Shown here: positions 28,501 through 42,561 of the stretch, in pieces | Numbering within the stretch: position 1 is the first letter of the stretch | How the letters are laid out: every line of letters starts with the position of its first letter | Assembly: GCA_014773175.1 (NCBI GenBank) | Contig: VXCM01000050.1 | Span: 186,001 to 250,000 of the forward strand | Length of the DNA: 64,000 nucleotides | Direction: 5' to 3' | DNA from: Lucifuga dentata | Lineage: Eukaryota; Chordata; Actinopteri; Ophidiiformes; Bythitidae | Notes under the pieces: generated by a model | Databases searched by the model: none | What the model was told of the DNA's origin: nothing | The model's input: only the letters and a program-made list of their open reading frames with translations | Program-made: the position numbers and the translations under genes

Positions 28501-31500
28501 TTGTGTCTTCTGTCTTGCTTTCTGTTGTGTTCTCTTCATAAGAGCTCAACAACAGAGATCATGAAGAAACTGCCTTTCCTAGGCCAGTTCCTGGGCCGGC
28601 TGTGCTGGAACCCGTGTGTCACTGCTGATGGTGAGTGCACCTTTTGGAAAGCTTTTATTCCGACAGCATTTGGGTGAAGTGGGTGGATCAGGTTCGTTAC
28701 AATAGCAGCTTTTTGAACTAAGGTTAAAGTTTGACTTCTTAACTGGCAGGGGTATTGTTGATGCTTATCTTGTATATAATGTAAACCAAGAATCTATCAT
28801 CTCCTGATTCTTTTCAGTGAGATCCAGGAACATTTTGGACTCTGAAGGACTTGTAATTTGTTGTGTGGCATTGTGTTGTCCACAGCTACAAGCAGAAGGC
28901 TGCTGTTTGACATTCTGTGGAGGCTGTACTCAGAGCATCCAAGCACTGCTGTGGAGGAAAAAGCCAACCAGTGGATACAGGTATGAACTGAACATCTCCC
29001 ATATTTGTTTACACAAAACTTAGAAGGCAATACAAGTATACCTTTTTAAAAATCTGGAAATTCTGGCTTCACCAGAGATGAGGTCTAAGCAATTCCCTTG
29101 GCTTTTACATACCACCTTCCATTCTTTGTTAATCACCTCATCACTGCATACAAGGTGCAACTCTTCAATGTAAATTTCACAGTAATTCAAGATACTATAG
29201 GACCAAGGTCAGAAGAAGGGGTTTCTATAGTTGGATAGAGTTATGAGAAACTGTCAACATTAAAATAAAATTTACTTAAAAATTTCTCAAGATAAAAGAA
29301 ATGATTTTGGCCAGCATTGGATATTTGCTTGTTTATATATATATCCATCTCAAAATGTTTCTAAGTCATCATTTATGACAATCTCACCGCTTCAGGAAGC
29401 AGGACTCTACAGGTAGCAGCCTAGCTCTCGAAATAGAGACAAACCCAATGCAAATAATTGTGTTATACTTGTTGCTGTTGGATATTGTTGATACATTTAC
29501 TCTCCACTCCAATTGGGGTACATGAAGATTAAAGAACTAACTGGAACCAAGGGAAGCTGGGAAAAACTCTGAACTATTTAAAATAACATTGTGAAATCAG
29601 GCTGTGGGAATACCCATTCTGAACATTCTCTTATACAGTATTTATATTCTCTTCCTCTCGCTCATCGAGGCTTTTCCTCATTAACCTTCAGCCTTTGCTA
29701 ATTCGCTTGACAGCAAACAGATTTCGCACACAGAATGATTATAAACTCATACAATAAATACTCCTAAAAGAACCCCTCTTGGACTCCTTTGGGCTGCTGA
29801 AGAGATTTTCTGTCTAATTTACTTTTAGTAGGAGTTGTCCTGCCAGCACCGTGTCTGTTCTCCAGTGGATGGAAGATGAACAGGGTAGATTGAGCCTCTG
29901 AAGTTAGTCTAGTCTTTTGTGCCCAAAACTGTAAACTATGTTTTCAAAGTAAATCAAAATTGACAGTTTCACTACCACTTGTGACCAAAGAAGGACCAGC
30001 TTTTATATTATAGTTAGTCAGTCCTCCTTACTGTGAGACTTCACTGTGTTTTTATGACACAAACCAAACAGGGAAAGAGAACACAGACAAGAAATGATCC
30101 TGTAATTTTCAGCTTTGAGAGAGTTCGCACAGACGGCTTATGATAAACAATGTGGAAGCTTCACATTTTTGCCAGATTAAGTGGTTGTTTAGATTAATTT
30201 CTCATCTAGTAAAACATCTCGCTAAATTAAAACAGTAAACTTTGAATTTCCTGGATGGTCTTTGACCTACCAGAGGGGAAGTGGAGTGCATGCGTGCAAG
30301 GTACTATTTGTTCCTATGTGTGAAAGCATGATTTTATATATGCATGTTTCTGTGTATGTATGAATGTTTGGGGAAGGGGATGGCATATAGATTTACATGA
30401 CTTTGTAATAGGCAGAACTACTTAATGGTCTCTTTTTTCTGATTAACAATAAACAACAATTGAATTGATCTTTGATGAGCACTTAAAAACTGTGTAGGTG
30501 CTTGCTATATACATGTATTCAACACTCTATAATAATAGTGCAATATTGCTTTAAAGGACCATACTTGCCATTTTGCATGTTTGAGCATAATATATTAAAT
30601 TTTCATACACGTAAGGTTACTGACAATCATTTCNCCATTTTGCATGTTTGAGCATAATATATTAAATTTTCATACACGTAAGGTTACTGACAATCATTTC
30701 CTAAAGCATACTACAGGAACGGTGAATTAAAACATTTTTCCTACCTTCCAGACTGCCATTGGTTTCAGTTCATTCTGGTATGCTATTAAAATCAAATTGT
30801 TGATACTTGAAACATTCTTGGGATAGATAATCCATCATCGCGAGCAAGAAGGGTATTCAGTTTTTTTTTTTTTCAAAGTTACGTAATTTTAGCATTTAAG
30901 CACAATAAAAAGCGCGGAGTGAATGTATGTCTCCACAGGGAATATAATCCCAAAAGAAGATCTGCATTTATGGAAAAAGTTAAATGACCGTGACTTCATA
31001 AGGCTACATAACTATTAGCAGGCAAAACATTGATTTTTAAGGTGGGTGTACTTCTTGAATATTTGATTTTGAAAGATTAAGAGATTTTGAAAAATATCAG
31101 GAAAGCTGAAATACGGTTTTATCCTTTGGGAAATAACATATGAAAATTTAATATATTAGGCTCAAACATAAAAAATGGCCGGTATAGTCCTTTAAGTAAA
31201 ACACGGACTATCAGAATCTGAGGTTCACTGGTGCCACTTATACTAAAAATGTATGCACTTATTTAAACTGCAAGATGCTGCCAGATGAAAATTTACAAGA
31301 GGTACATAAACACCAACATTTCAGTAGCTTCTCCTTATTTTTCTTCTCCCCTGCCCCTCTTCTCCTCCAAAGAAACTTCTATTTCCCACACATGACAATG
31401 ATAATGGGAGTCATAAAAAAAAAAAAAATTTTCACCACACTCAGGCTGTGTGGGGGGGGGGCAGGGCAGATGTATGGTTTTAGGCCAGAGATGGTCTGTC

Positions 31501-33291
31501 TGTGTGTCTTTCTGTGTCTGTGTTGTGTTGTGCTGCTTGTTCTGGAATGCAGCACACAGCCTGTTTTCTGTTAGCTCTGTCTGATCTTGCTCCCCAACAT
31601 TGTTTTCTTGCTGCCTCTATAATAGGCTGATGGTCTGGTCTGGTGTGATGTTAAACAGCACCTAAATACTAAGTTTGCACCTATGTTTATGTATGTTTTT
31701 GCATGTATTTGCATATGTTTGTATGTGTTTTGCTGCTACTGTGTATATTATTAGGAGACATTTATTTTTCCTGCTTAAATTACGGTTCAGATGATTATGG
31801 TTGCAAGTACGTTTCTTCCCCTCTGACTCCTCCTCTCCACATCCGAGTCTTCTTGCGGTGTTTGATGAATGCTGGGTACAGCCACATAGCTGAAGGCTGT
31901 GTAAGATAGTTTTTTTTTTTTTTTTTTNTTTTTTTTTTTTTTTTTAAGCTAAATTGGTCTGTTTCTCTACATCCTGTACTAGCAAGACCGCACAGTGCCA
32001 CAGTGACATGTCATGATGTTTAAGAAGATGACTGATTAATAAAGCAAGAGGATAATATTAAAGGTCAAAGGATGGTGCGTTTGACAGCTTAATCTTTGAT
32101 GTGTGTCTTTAGTGACTCACACAGGGTGAACCACAGGTAGGCTTGAGAGTTGCTGTGGCTGCTCTCAAGTCTTAAAAGATGCTCAAGACTCTTTACTCAC
32201 TGTGGCTCCAATTCTGTGTTGAATTTGGAGATGAAGGTGTCTGGCAGAATAATGCTCCACTTTTATCTTTCTGTTTCTCATCCTGTGTGTGGTCTCTCTT
32301 TTAGCAACCCTTATAGATATTTCTTCTGTTCCACTTAATTTTACACAATTTAACTGTAGATGTAGGATAAAAGATGATATTATAATTTGGGTTACTTGAC
32401 TATGTAAGGTGTGTGTGCTTCATAGGAAGCCCTCTTGTAGACTGCTCAGTGTCATCTATAACTTAATGATTGCGCATAATCATCCAAACTTTTCTGTGCT
32501 CCTTTTCCCTGATTTCATCTTTTCCACGTCTCTGTCATTTTGACCATCTGAGGCTGTACTTGAGTCTTTCATTGGTTTTGGGAGAATTTGATCATGGTTT
32601 AGTAATTATTAACAGCAAGCATACCATCAAAACCAGCCCAAGTCTTTGCCTTTTTCATTTTTTTTTTCTACATCCTCTGTTTTAATTTTAGATTATTGGA
32701 GGGATCATTTTAATGCCAGCAGCCTGTCCAAGGCCCTAAAAGCCAGTATGGTTGCTGTTTTCAAAAAAAGAAAAATTACTTTTGACCTAAAGTATTCACT
32801 ATCCATCTGTCAATTTGCCCTTCATCTCATTCCTCTAGTGACCACACCCTTTTCCTCCATCTAAAATGCAGCTATTGCACTGCATTCCATTCTCTCTTTG
32901 CCATTCCTGCTAACCAGTCTTCCATTCATTTTCTTTTTCTCTATCTCCCCCAGCCCCACTATTCCTCCCTACCCACTGTGGGATAAGTGTGAGTGGTTTT
33001 TGTATGTACTGATGTGCAGGGTTTGAGTGTGCTCAGATGGTAGTGATTGGAGTTGTTGTGAGAGGCTGTGGAGGGTAAGCATCTTAGCGTACTGTAGGAC
33101 CTGACCAAAGAAACCACACATCTCCACCACCAGCACTGCAGCACTCCTCTGCTTGGAATTTTGGTTTGCTCCTTCACTTTTTTTGTCCCCTCTCTCTCTC
33201 CCTCTATCCACATATTGTCACTCTCAATCTGTCTCTCCCTCTTATGTTCTACATATAATTCTCTTTTATCTGAAGCTGCAAAGGGATTTGT

Positions 33292-33327
<36 letters not shown>

Positions 33328-36300
33328 TCTCATTGGTATGGATGTTTCTGAGTTTTTGGATCATTAGAGTTGTGAAAATAGATGTGTGCTGAAGATATGG
33401 TGCCTTGGCTGTTTCTGTTGGATCACAACGTGTATCAGTGAATCATCTTATTGTGACTGAATAGAGAACACATTGTCTGGCGGAATCCTGATGAAGCCGA
33501 TTCTTGACAAACATTCATTTTAATAACACTGGATGATTGAAGGCTGTGTGGAATCTTTTTCAGTTTTTTAAATTACCCATATTGTGAGAAAAACAATGCA
33601 ATTCTTTTAACACTTCTTAGCATAGACTGAGCTAATTTATGTATTTTACTTATTGAAAGAAAAAGAATGTGATAAAGATGTCCAGATTTACAGTAAATCA
33701 CCCATTGATAAGACTTTTTGTCACTCAAAGTGCCTGAAATGTTGACACTGAAAAGAGTGAGAACCACTCTTTGACTTACAAGTCTAACATTCTGTCTCTC
33801 TCTCTTTGTTCGCTATTTCACAGATGAGAATCAGATGAGTTTAATAGTGTAGTTTTATCAGTGTATGATGAGGCCCCTTCTGAAAAATGCTTGTTAAAAC
33901 AACAAGGCCCCCATAACAAAGAATGTTCATTTTTGAAGTTGCTCATATGCTCTCCATACATTCTCACTTGCTGGAATGCCTTTTCTCCACTCATGTGGTT
34001 CAAATGATGTGACAGAGTCATCCTTTATTCCAGTAACTAATTAGCTTTGATGTTATGAGTCTAGGGGTTGAGCACATTGTATTAAATTATTGTCCTCTAT
34101 TATAGAAATACATGTAAACTGCCAATAATCTACCACATTGTATCGTCTATCCTCCTGCAGAAAGTGTTGTGTCATCTCGCCACAGAAGAAGACGATGCTG
34201 CAGCACATGCCTTAGTGAAGTTTATGGGTGTATCTTCAAACCAATATGATCTCAAAGTCCTAAAAAAGGTACTGGTTCTTCATAGCTGCTGTCCTGGTTT
34301 CACTGCCAGTGCTGATCTGTTGCCGGTATTGAGTACTGCACATGTAGAATTCTGTATGCATTATATGTTGTATGCATTATATGTGGATTGTCCTATTCCT
34401 GACTTTTCAGATGGTGGCATTGTTGTTGGAAAACACTGAGAAGAGCTGCACTTCTCTGAGCAATCTAAATCAGAGGTAAACCATCGTCAAAACTTTCAGA
34501 CTAGATAAAGTAACTTTGTAGCTTGTATCCAATTGCAATGTACAAATCTTAAGAATTCCAGCCTTCTCAGAGATGCTTTTCATCAAAATATGAAAAGCAT
34601 CTCTGAGGAGGCTGGAATTCCTACTTTTGCATGCCATTTTGTAATTTAAGAAAATTACTCTGTACAGATGTTCATGTGACAGCGTTCTTGCTACGTCAGA
34701 GGCTTGTGTCGCCTTGGTTACTTGCCCCGAGGCTGCTCCTCTCATTGGTACATTGCTGCAGCGGCCAGTGATTTGTGGCAGAGCAGTTCTTAGCGACAGC
34801 TTCCTGGATGCTCTCAGCTTGGCCTACTCCAGGTAAGAGAACATAATGCAACTCAGCCCAGGTGTAACAGATGCTGACTCAGTTTCTCTGTGTGAAAAAT
34901 ATTTGTTTTCAGTAACGTATTCAGGAAAGTTGTATATAATGCATTTTGTAGATAGAATATTTCCATTAATATGATTATGTGATGATCAGTGTGTGTGTTT
35001 CTTTTTTGTTTGTTTTTTTTTTTCTCCCCAGGAAGTGCTTGTCCTTGGAGGAGCAGGCAATCGTCAGTCTTTGGTGTCATAGTCTGTCCAGCCTGGAGGA
35101 GGCAGTGCTCAGTCTCCTGGAGTCCATCCTGACCAATGCTGGCTCAACAACTCAGTGGGAGCAACTCAAACAGTCACTGTTGGTGGGTAACTTTTTTCTG
35201 TTAAGACTCTAAAATCACAACTTAAAATGGATATTATTTTGCATTTTTGAAACAGATATAATCAGATTTATGAAACTACATCCTTTCCATTTAAATTAAT
35301 AGTTGACAGAGTGAATTGACCCACAGTTTAACGACAAGTATTTTAGTTTATAGTTTGTCAGGTTTTGTCACATACTACAATCGTACAATTGTTCTGGATG
35401 AACTTGCATTTGGCTGTTGGTGAATTGCTGAAGTATTGACTGTTAAATGTGTTTGTTTATACCAAAATCCATGCATGTAGTTTGAATCATCTGTCCTAAA
35501 TTATTGCTCCTTACATCAGAAATCACTGCAGCACACTCCATATGCTTTTAGCTGTTCTTTGTTTTGTAATTTTTTTGTACAGCACCTACCTCTGAATCTA
35601 CCTCTGTGTATGAAACATGCTTTATAAATAAAATAAAGCACGTTTCAAGGCAAGGCAAGGTCTTAAAGTGTTTGAATGTAATTCTTTCTCATTTTATAAT
35701 GAGGTTCAGAGTTGTACTGTTTTCATATGCATAGTTCTTGGAAACTTTTCATTGCTTTTTGATGAATCTTTATTATTTTTGGTCTGACTATATCACATCA
35801 TTTGGCTTTGATCTGCGTGCATCTCACATCATTTGGCTGCTACACAGCCTTCAGTCTGTTACACAAGTCACTGGCTTCTCACTTCATATAATTTAGCATC
35901 CTTACAAATCCAAACAGTCACAAATGATTTCTGATTAGACAACTGTTGTGGCTTATTATTGAATACAATATACTATTTTTTTCTAATAGAAATAAATAAA
36001 AAAAATAATACCAGTGCTCTGAATTTGTTTGACTTGACTACCAGGGGCTACTTTTAATAACATGTTATTAACAGTAGCTTGTTATTAACAGTAACTTGAC
36101 AAATATAAGTAAATATAAAATACTGAAACATGAAGAAATCAAATCACATACCCCCACCAAGGCTACACAATGCCCTAAATTTGCCAAAGGCACCAACCAC
36201 ATAACCTCTTTGCCTGAGACAGTAAGATGTGTCTGAAGCCAGACAATTCCAGAAAACAACAGACAAAACATTAAAATTACAAATATCCTTTGGTAACAAT

Positions 36301-37299
36301 GTATAACAGTTCTATGTACTAGAAATTAGAGGCTAAATATTTCTCTGAGGAAGTGGAATAGAGAGATGTCCAGATGGTGCAAAGGGGAAAATAGTTGCCC
36401 ATCACTGCAGACATCAGTCCCTCCTCCCCAGCAGTTCTGCTCCTGGAGGACTGGACGGGTCAAGCACAATTCTGTGTTCTGTGCAGAATGGGGGAGCGAG
36501 GGATAGCACTAAACTTTTCTCCATTGTGATGAGCTCTTCACTGATGGATGAAAAGAATGACTTAATAACTCCATGTGTATCAGAGGAGATGTGTTGCCTG
36601 CATCCTCCCAGACCAACGGGGAAATTTACTGGCAAAGTGTGAGGGCAAGTGGCCCTTCCAAATTGGGAGAAATGTAAACAAACATGATTATGTAGAATAG
36701 GCGATATAATTTATTTATGCCAAAGGTCTGCGCTCAGCAAAAAGTGCATTGTGCACACAGTTATGATAGCATCCTTGTTACCCCAGCTACTTTGTCAGCT
36801 TCAGTAGGTATAAATGTTAAATCTCGTGGGAAATAATATTTTACCTTATGTCTTACTTCATAGTAATTTTGTACACTACTGGCTGGAGGAAAGTTTGTCA
36901 GATGTGTCACCTCTGTTTTCCCAGAGTGATGGTCTGCTTGAGCTGTGCCATGCTGTGCACATAGCAAACAGGCCGTGCACACTTTCTGAGATTAGGGGCC
37001 ATACCCAAAATTTAGATAGATTGGAACACCCTAAACGCATGATGTAGATACTAATACTACATGTACAAGAATAAGTAAGCCTACCTGTTGATTGCACTTG
37101 ATTGATTATCTTTAGTTTCTGGTTGCGAGTAATCAGGTATGTATGTTGGAAAACACATTGTTAACAGCTGAGTAAGTGAAGGAGAGAGAGAGTGAGAGAG
37201 AGAATCTTTGACTGTTTACTTCTCCCTGCTGTTATGAATCTATTTGATTACTTACTCTCATCCATCTCTGATTGGTCTGTTTTTATCACCTTCATTTTA

Positions 37300-37330
<31 letters not shown>

Positions 37331-37902
37331 GCTGTATGTACATCTGGTTTTGCGTGTCTGTCGTTAAGAGAGTGGGAGGCAAATGTTTATGTTTGAGTTA
37401 TCCTTCAGGTTTGTTTGAATCACAGATGTGTGATTGTGCATGTGTGTGTACATGCCGTCTCTTGCATGACTGTAAAGCAAAAAGAGGCGTAGGAGCTTAC
37501 TGGCATGCCGCTCTCTTTGCCTCCCTCTCACTCATTTGTTTAAACTGCAATCAGAAATGGGAAACATGAAATTAGGCTCACATTCCTCTTTTGCTGCCCC
37601 CCCCCCTCCCCATGATCCAGTGAGACACAGACCCAATAACAATAAACACTCACTTCCTGGGCCTGTATGCCAAAAAACAGGATGTTTGCTGTGTGCTGTA
37701 ATTGACCCTCCTTGAAGTGTTAGTGGTAAGGTATGGAGGAGGATGCTAAAAACCCATCTGTTTTCACTAGGGGAAACCTGACGGTTTGCATACATGTGTC
37801 CACATGGACATGCAACCCACTTACAGACACACACTGACGTATATAAACAAATGCATCAGTATATTGTTGATCCCAACAAACACAAACATGCAGAACCCCC
37901 TT

Positions 37903-37934
<32 letters not shown>

Positions 37935-39057
37935 GTTTAATGCATTTGACTTGAGTAGGCAAAAAATTAACAGACCAAACAAACCATGCCAAAACTAAGA
38001 ATAAAAGCACTTGATTTGAGGGATGTTGAAATGTTGTAATGCTGCCTTTTAAACACTAGGTGGGGCTGTCTTCATTGTGACTAGCTCTTCTCCTATTGTG
38101 TCACTTTTTCAGTTGTGTGAGTGTCTGTACTGATTAGAAAATCCCCTCTTGTGCCCCTTTTGTAGAACCACCTGAAAGCTGATTGTTATGTATTTAGCGT
38201 TATATTCACAGTTGGGTAAATAGACATTAATACTGTATGTTGCCATTGTGATATACTGTTAAAAATGGCAGGATTTGGCCTCCTTTTTACTCAAAGCTTG
38301 CTGGGTAGACTACATGTGTTTCTCCTATAGTGAGACGTATTTCCCTATATAAGAGCAAGTGGAGAGGTGCAGGGTGAGGGAGAGAATAATTAAACTTGTT
38401 GGATCTAGAAGATGTATAAACAGAGAGGGAGGGAAACATGAACAGTGCATCTGTTAAATGTTTGCACTGGGGTGTTTTAGAATGTGTTAAATGTAAAACA
38501 CATGATAAGTGTACATTAGACTGAGATGAGAGAATGTGTGTGTGTGTGGGTGGGTNGGGGGTGTGTCAGGGGAAGACTGACAATAGTAAACTGAGGGTTA
38601 ATAGGTAGGAATGGCTCATGATCGTTTGGACGTGATGCAACAGTGACGTCTAGTGGCCATTATTTTATGTGCTGATTGTGTATTTTTGAAATAGTTTAAA
38701 ATGTGGTACAAATGTACCATGTCTCATCATATGGGAATCATCCAGTGTTTTCTGTAACTTTTAACATGTTTTCAGGGTTTATATTTAAATATCTTAAGAA
38801 TTTTTAATTTGTGTTTTTGTGTTTTCCAGCCAAAAGCCTGTGCCCAGCACTGCTCAATATTCCTGGTTGTAAACGACATCTTCAGGTGAGTGATAGTGTG
38901 GAGGCTCCAGCTCAGGCCAAAATTCATGTCTGTGCATTTGTGTCTTCACTGATCTTGCATGTATTGGTTTGCTGAGGTATTTCTGTGTGTTACTGTATTT
39001 ACAACTTCTTTGCTGATGTGCTATGATGAGAATGACACAGATTCTGTATCTCTGTGT

Positions 39058-39098
<41 letters not shown>

Positions 39099-41451
39099 TG
39101 ACAGGTCCATCCTTAAGCAAGCAGAAGGGAATGAGTCTGTTAGGACTCTTATCCAAAACTTTACCAGCTGTTTCCTCAGTGAAATGTCACTGCAGCAGAC
39201 TCAGGTAGGCCTCAGCTTCTCAACAAAAGGTCAGAAACAATTTGGAGGAAGTTACATGCTAGTTTGTAATACTGTATTTGGGAAATGAAATCTGAAAGAG
39301 TGAATTAAATCATTGTATGGTGTTACAATTAAACAATTAGTGTGTGGGAAGAGGAAATAAAATCAGTGTTTTGCATTTGTTGTTCTTGTCTTCATTAGGT
39401 ATTGCTAATTGCTAGTGTGATCCTGCTAAAACAACATGAAAACTGATACCAGGCACAGTGCTAAGTAGCTTGCACTTTCCTATCGTGTGAACTTTTTGGA
39501 CCACTTGGACAATTGCATTTGTTGTCAGGATGCTTCAGTTCTCATGTTTGTTCACATCTTTCATTATTCTTCTTTTGTACTCACCATCACAGAAGATAAT
39601 ATCATCTATGCACCTACTGTGTAATTCATTCTAAAGTTTACAGCAGATGACCAAGTCTCCACATTGCTTTCACTTGATCTCCAGTGGAAATAATCACTCA
39701 AGTTTTAAGACAATAGTCCACGACAGTTCACAAATTTCCACATCAGTGCAATTTGCATTTAAATCATCATTTTGCAGTTACAACTTTGTCAAAATAAATG
39801 ACTCGCATTGTGTACAAACCACAGTGGGTCCTACTGTTGCAGAGCTATCTCAATGACGTGGCACCAACACTTCACTGATCCTCAGATATACATGAGCCAG
39901 TTGTTGTATTGGTGACATGATTCATCAGTAGTGAACACGTGTGTATGGAACACGTCAGCCATTACACACAAAATACCAGACTGTAGATGAGTTAGTAATG
40001 TAGGCACAATGTTAGGCGGTGTCGTGAAGGTAAATTTGAATTATTTTTCACCTCTAATAACCAGTAGATGGCAGTGCTGCAATGTATTTACAGTTTTCTA
40101 CAGTTCAATTTTAATGGCTTTATTCACATGCACTAAAAGCTACCTATTACACACTCCATTACATATTAGTACCTACTGTATAGGCTACCAGTGAAAATAT
40201 GAGGTTCCAACATGTTGATCTATGGTGTTTTGATGATCCGAGTTTAACATTAGCATGATATAAGTTTTTGAAACGTGATGTGCTTTGTGCAGACTCAGGA
40301 GAGTGTGTCTTTGAAGGCTTTCTTCCCACATTCACCTCAGAATCTACTGGTACCTCTCTTGACCCAACCATCAGGTCAGTGTGTCTATTACTATACACTC
40401 ATGCCTGTGTGTGTGTCTGTGTGTGTTTCCATGTCTGTATAACCCAGGCTGACACAAAGCACAGAAGCCGGAATTGTGAGAAAGTCTTTGTTCTGGTATC
40501 CTTTAACTGTGTGCAAACAAAGCTGCAGAATGGCTTCTTGTACTTTATCAATCAGTTATAGTTAGTTAACACTAACTTTGCGTTTTAATTTAACTATGAG
40601 AACTGATATGATGTGAACTAGAGGGGAAGCGTAGGTTTTATCATAACTAGAAAAGTGTCATTACTTTTGTGTGATCAGTGATGAAATTACAAGCTACCTT
40701 TAATGTGAATGACCAAAACTACAGAACATTTCAGTATGCAGAAACAGACTGATGGACCTTTTTTTTTTTTAATCTGTTGTTTCACCCAGAGTTGACATTA
40801 TATGTGATGTGTAATGTCATAATATTATATGTTATTGTATATGTATAACAGTATTTGTATATGGAAATCTTTGTTATTGGAGAGATGCTCGGTAGGTGAG
40901 TGCTAGGTCACAGTGGTGTGGAGCTGCTTATCAGTGTGTGCCCAGACTGGCCCGTAGGCAGGAATGATTTACATGAATGGAGCCATTTAGGGACACACTG
41001 GAGCCCAGCCAGAACTCTGAGTTAATTATTACTGTGTGTGTGTGGTGAAGGGTCATTTTTCACTGGAGACTGAATGGAAATGGTACTGTGAAAAACAGAA
41101 GATTTGAGGATTTATCGTGATTTGTGCTCCCTCTGAAAAGTTGTAAATGAAGGCTGCTATTGCATGCTATTTCATTGCATTGTTAAAACAGAGCTTGCGG
41201 GAGGCCTGGATTAAATAAGTATTGGAAATATTTTTCGTTTGTTAACCTTCATTTTCAGATAGTAGGTCAGGTTGAGCCATTTAGCACAAATCTGGTTTTT
41301 AGTAGGAAAGTTATCTTCCACAGATCAGTATTTTTCAGGCAACATGGGACAAATTCCACCCCTCATGCCTGTTAAGCAGAGAAAAACAATTGCTGCAAAA
41401 ACAGCTGATTGCAAGGACTAACTGCATTTCATCCAGTTCAGCTTGGGGGAA

Positions 41452-41485
<34 letters not shown>

Positions 41486-42518
41486 TTTCTATCAGAGATA
41501 TTTAACATACCTGCCAAACATCACTAAATCCAGACATTTGTTTGGGGATATTCAGCATCCTGGGTTACATTGATAGCTGGCTTTAAATCTTGAGGCTGGT
41601 GATTGAGAAAATGCAAATTTGTCCTAAAAGTAAATGATTATGTCCATATATCTGAACCTGTACTTCCAGAGATGCCTCAGGAGGCTTGGAAACATCACCT
41701 GAACTGGCTCAGCGGCTCATTACAGCGACTGACAGAGGAGGAAGAGGAGGGAGATGAAGACAGAAGCACCAGGTTAGAATGAGACGGGAACAGAGAGGGA
41801 ATGAGTTAATGTGTATCTGTGTCTATCATCCTGCTAAATGCCTGTGTGATGATCTTATTTCCATTATTTGTTATTGTTGAAGAGATGGTTAGTCAGATAT
41901 TTTACTCTTCTATCACTGCTGAAAAGTCCTGCTGCACCGTGTGGCTCCTCCAAGGGCTCATTAGGAGCTATCAGCTTGGGAAAGAAAGCTGCAGTGGAAA
42001 GTGCAAAAAGATTGAGAAAGAGAATGCAGAATAATAAAAGCTAGAAAGAAAGCGGACAGAAGAAAAAGATACAAGAGTGAAACGGAAGTGGCAGACCAGG
42101 GGGATAGAGGATAGATTGGTTAAAAGAGAAAGAACAAGCGATAGAAAGAGAAGCAGTTGATGTCCTAAGGATGGAGACAGCTGAGTTGATACCCTCCAGC
42201 TGCGGTTTTTAACAGGGCCCATTATCCCCACTGCAGCTCCATTTTGGAGCACCACGCAAAATTCCCAAAACATTGTTCCGAGCCAGCGGTGGGAAAGCAG
42301 TGTGTTGTGTTACTCCAAGCGAAGATGCAGCTGCCAGGGCCGACAGAGGGGTGCTGTTAAAATTTGGGAGCCAAGGGGAAAGAAGGGAGATGAGGAGGGG
42401 AGCTGTAATGATGGTATTAGGGAAAGTCGAGAGATCCTTATCCTTCTGCTAATTTCAAGTCATGACCTGACTGTCGCAGCTGTGCAGAATTCAGTCTGAT
42501 GTTCTTACCTTTAACCAT

Positions 42519-42561
<43 letters not shown>

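Larger units (their letters stand above)
23939..28542 (+). other. fancc: fancc intron 2
   Basis: 4.6 kb. Contains transposon copy 2 (24052-24587), a GA microsatellite (25490-25535) and otherwise unassigned sequence. No additional exon recognised. Confidence 0.8.
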
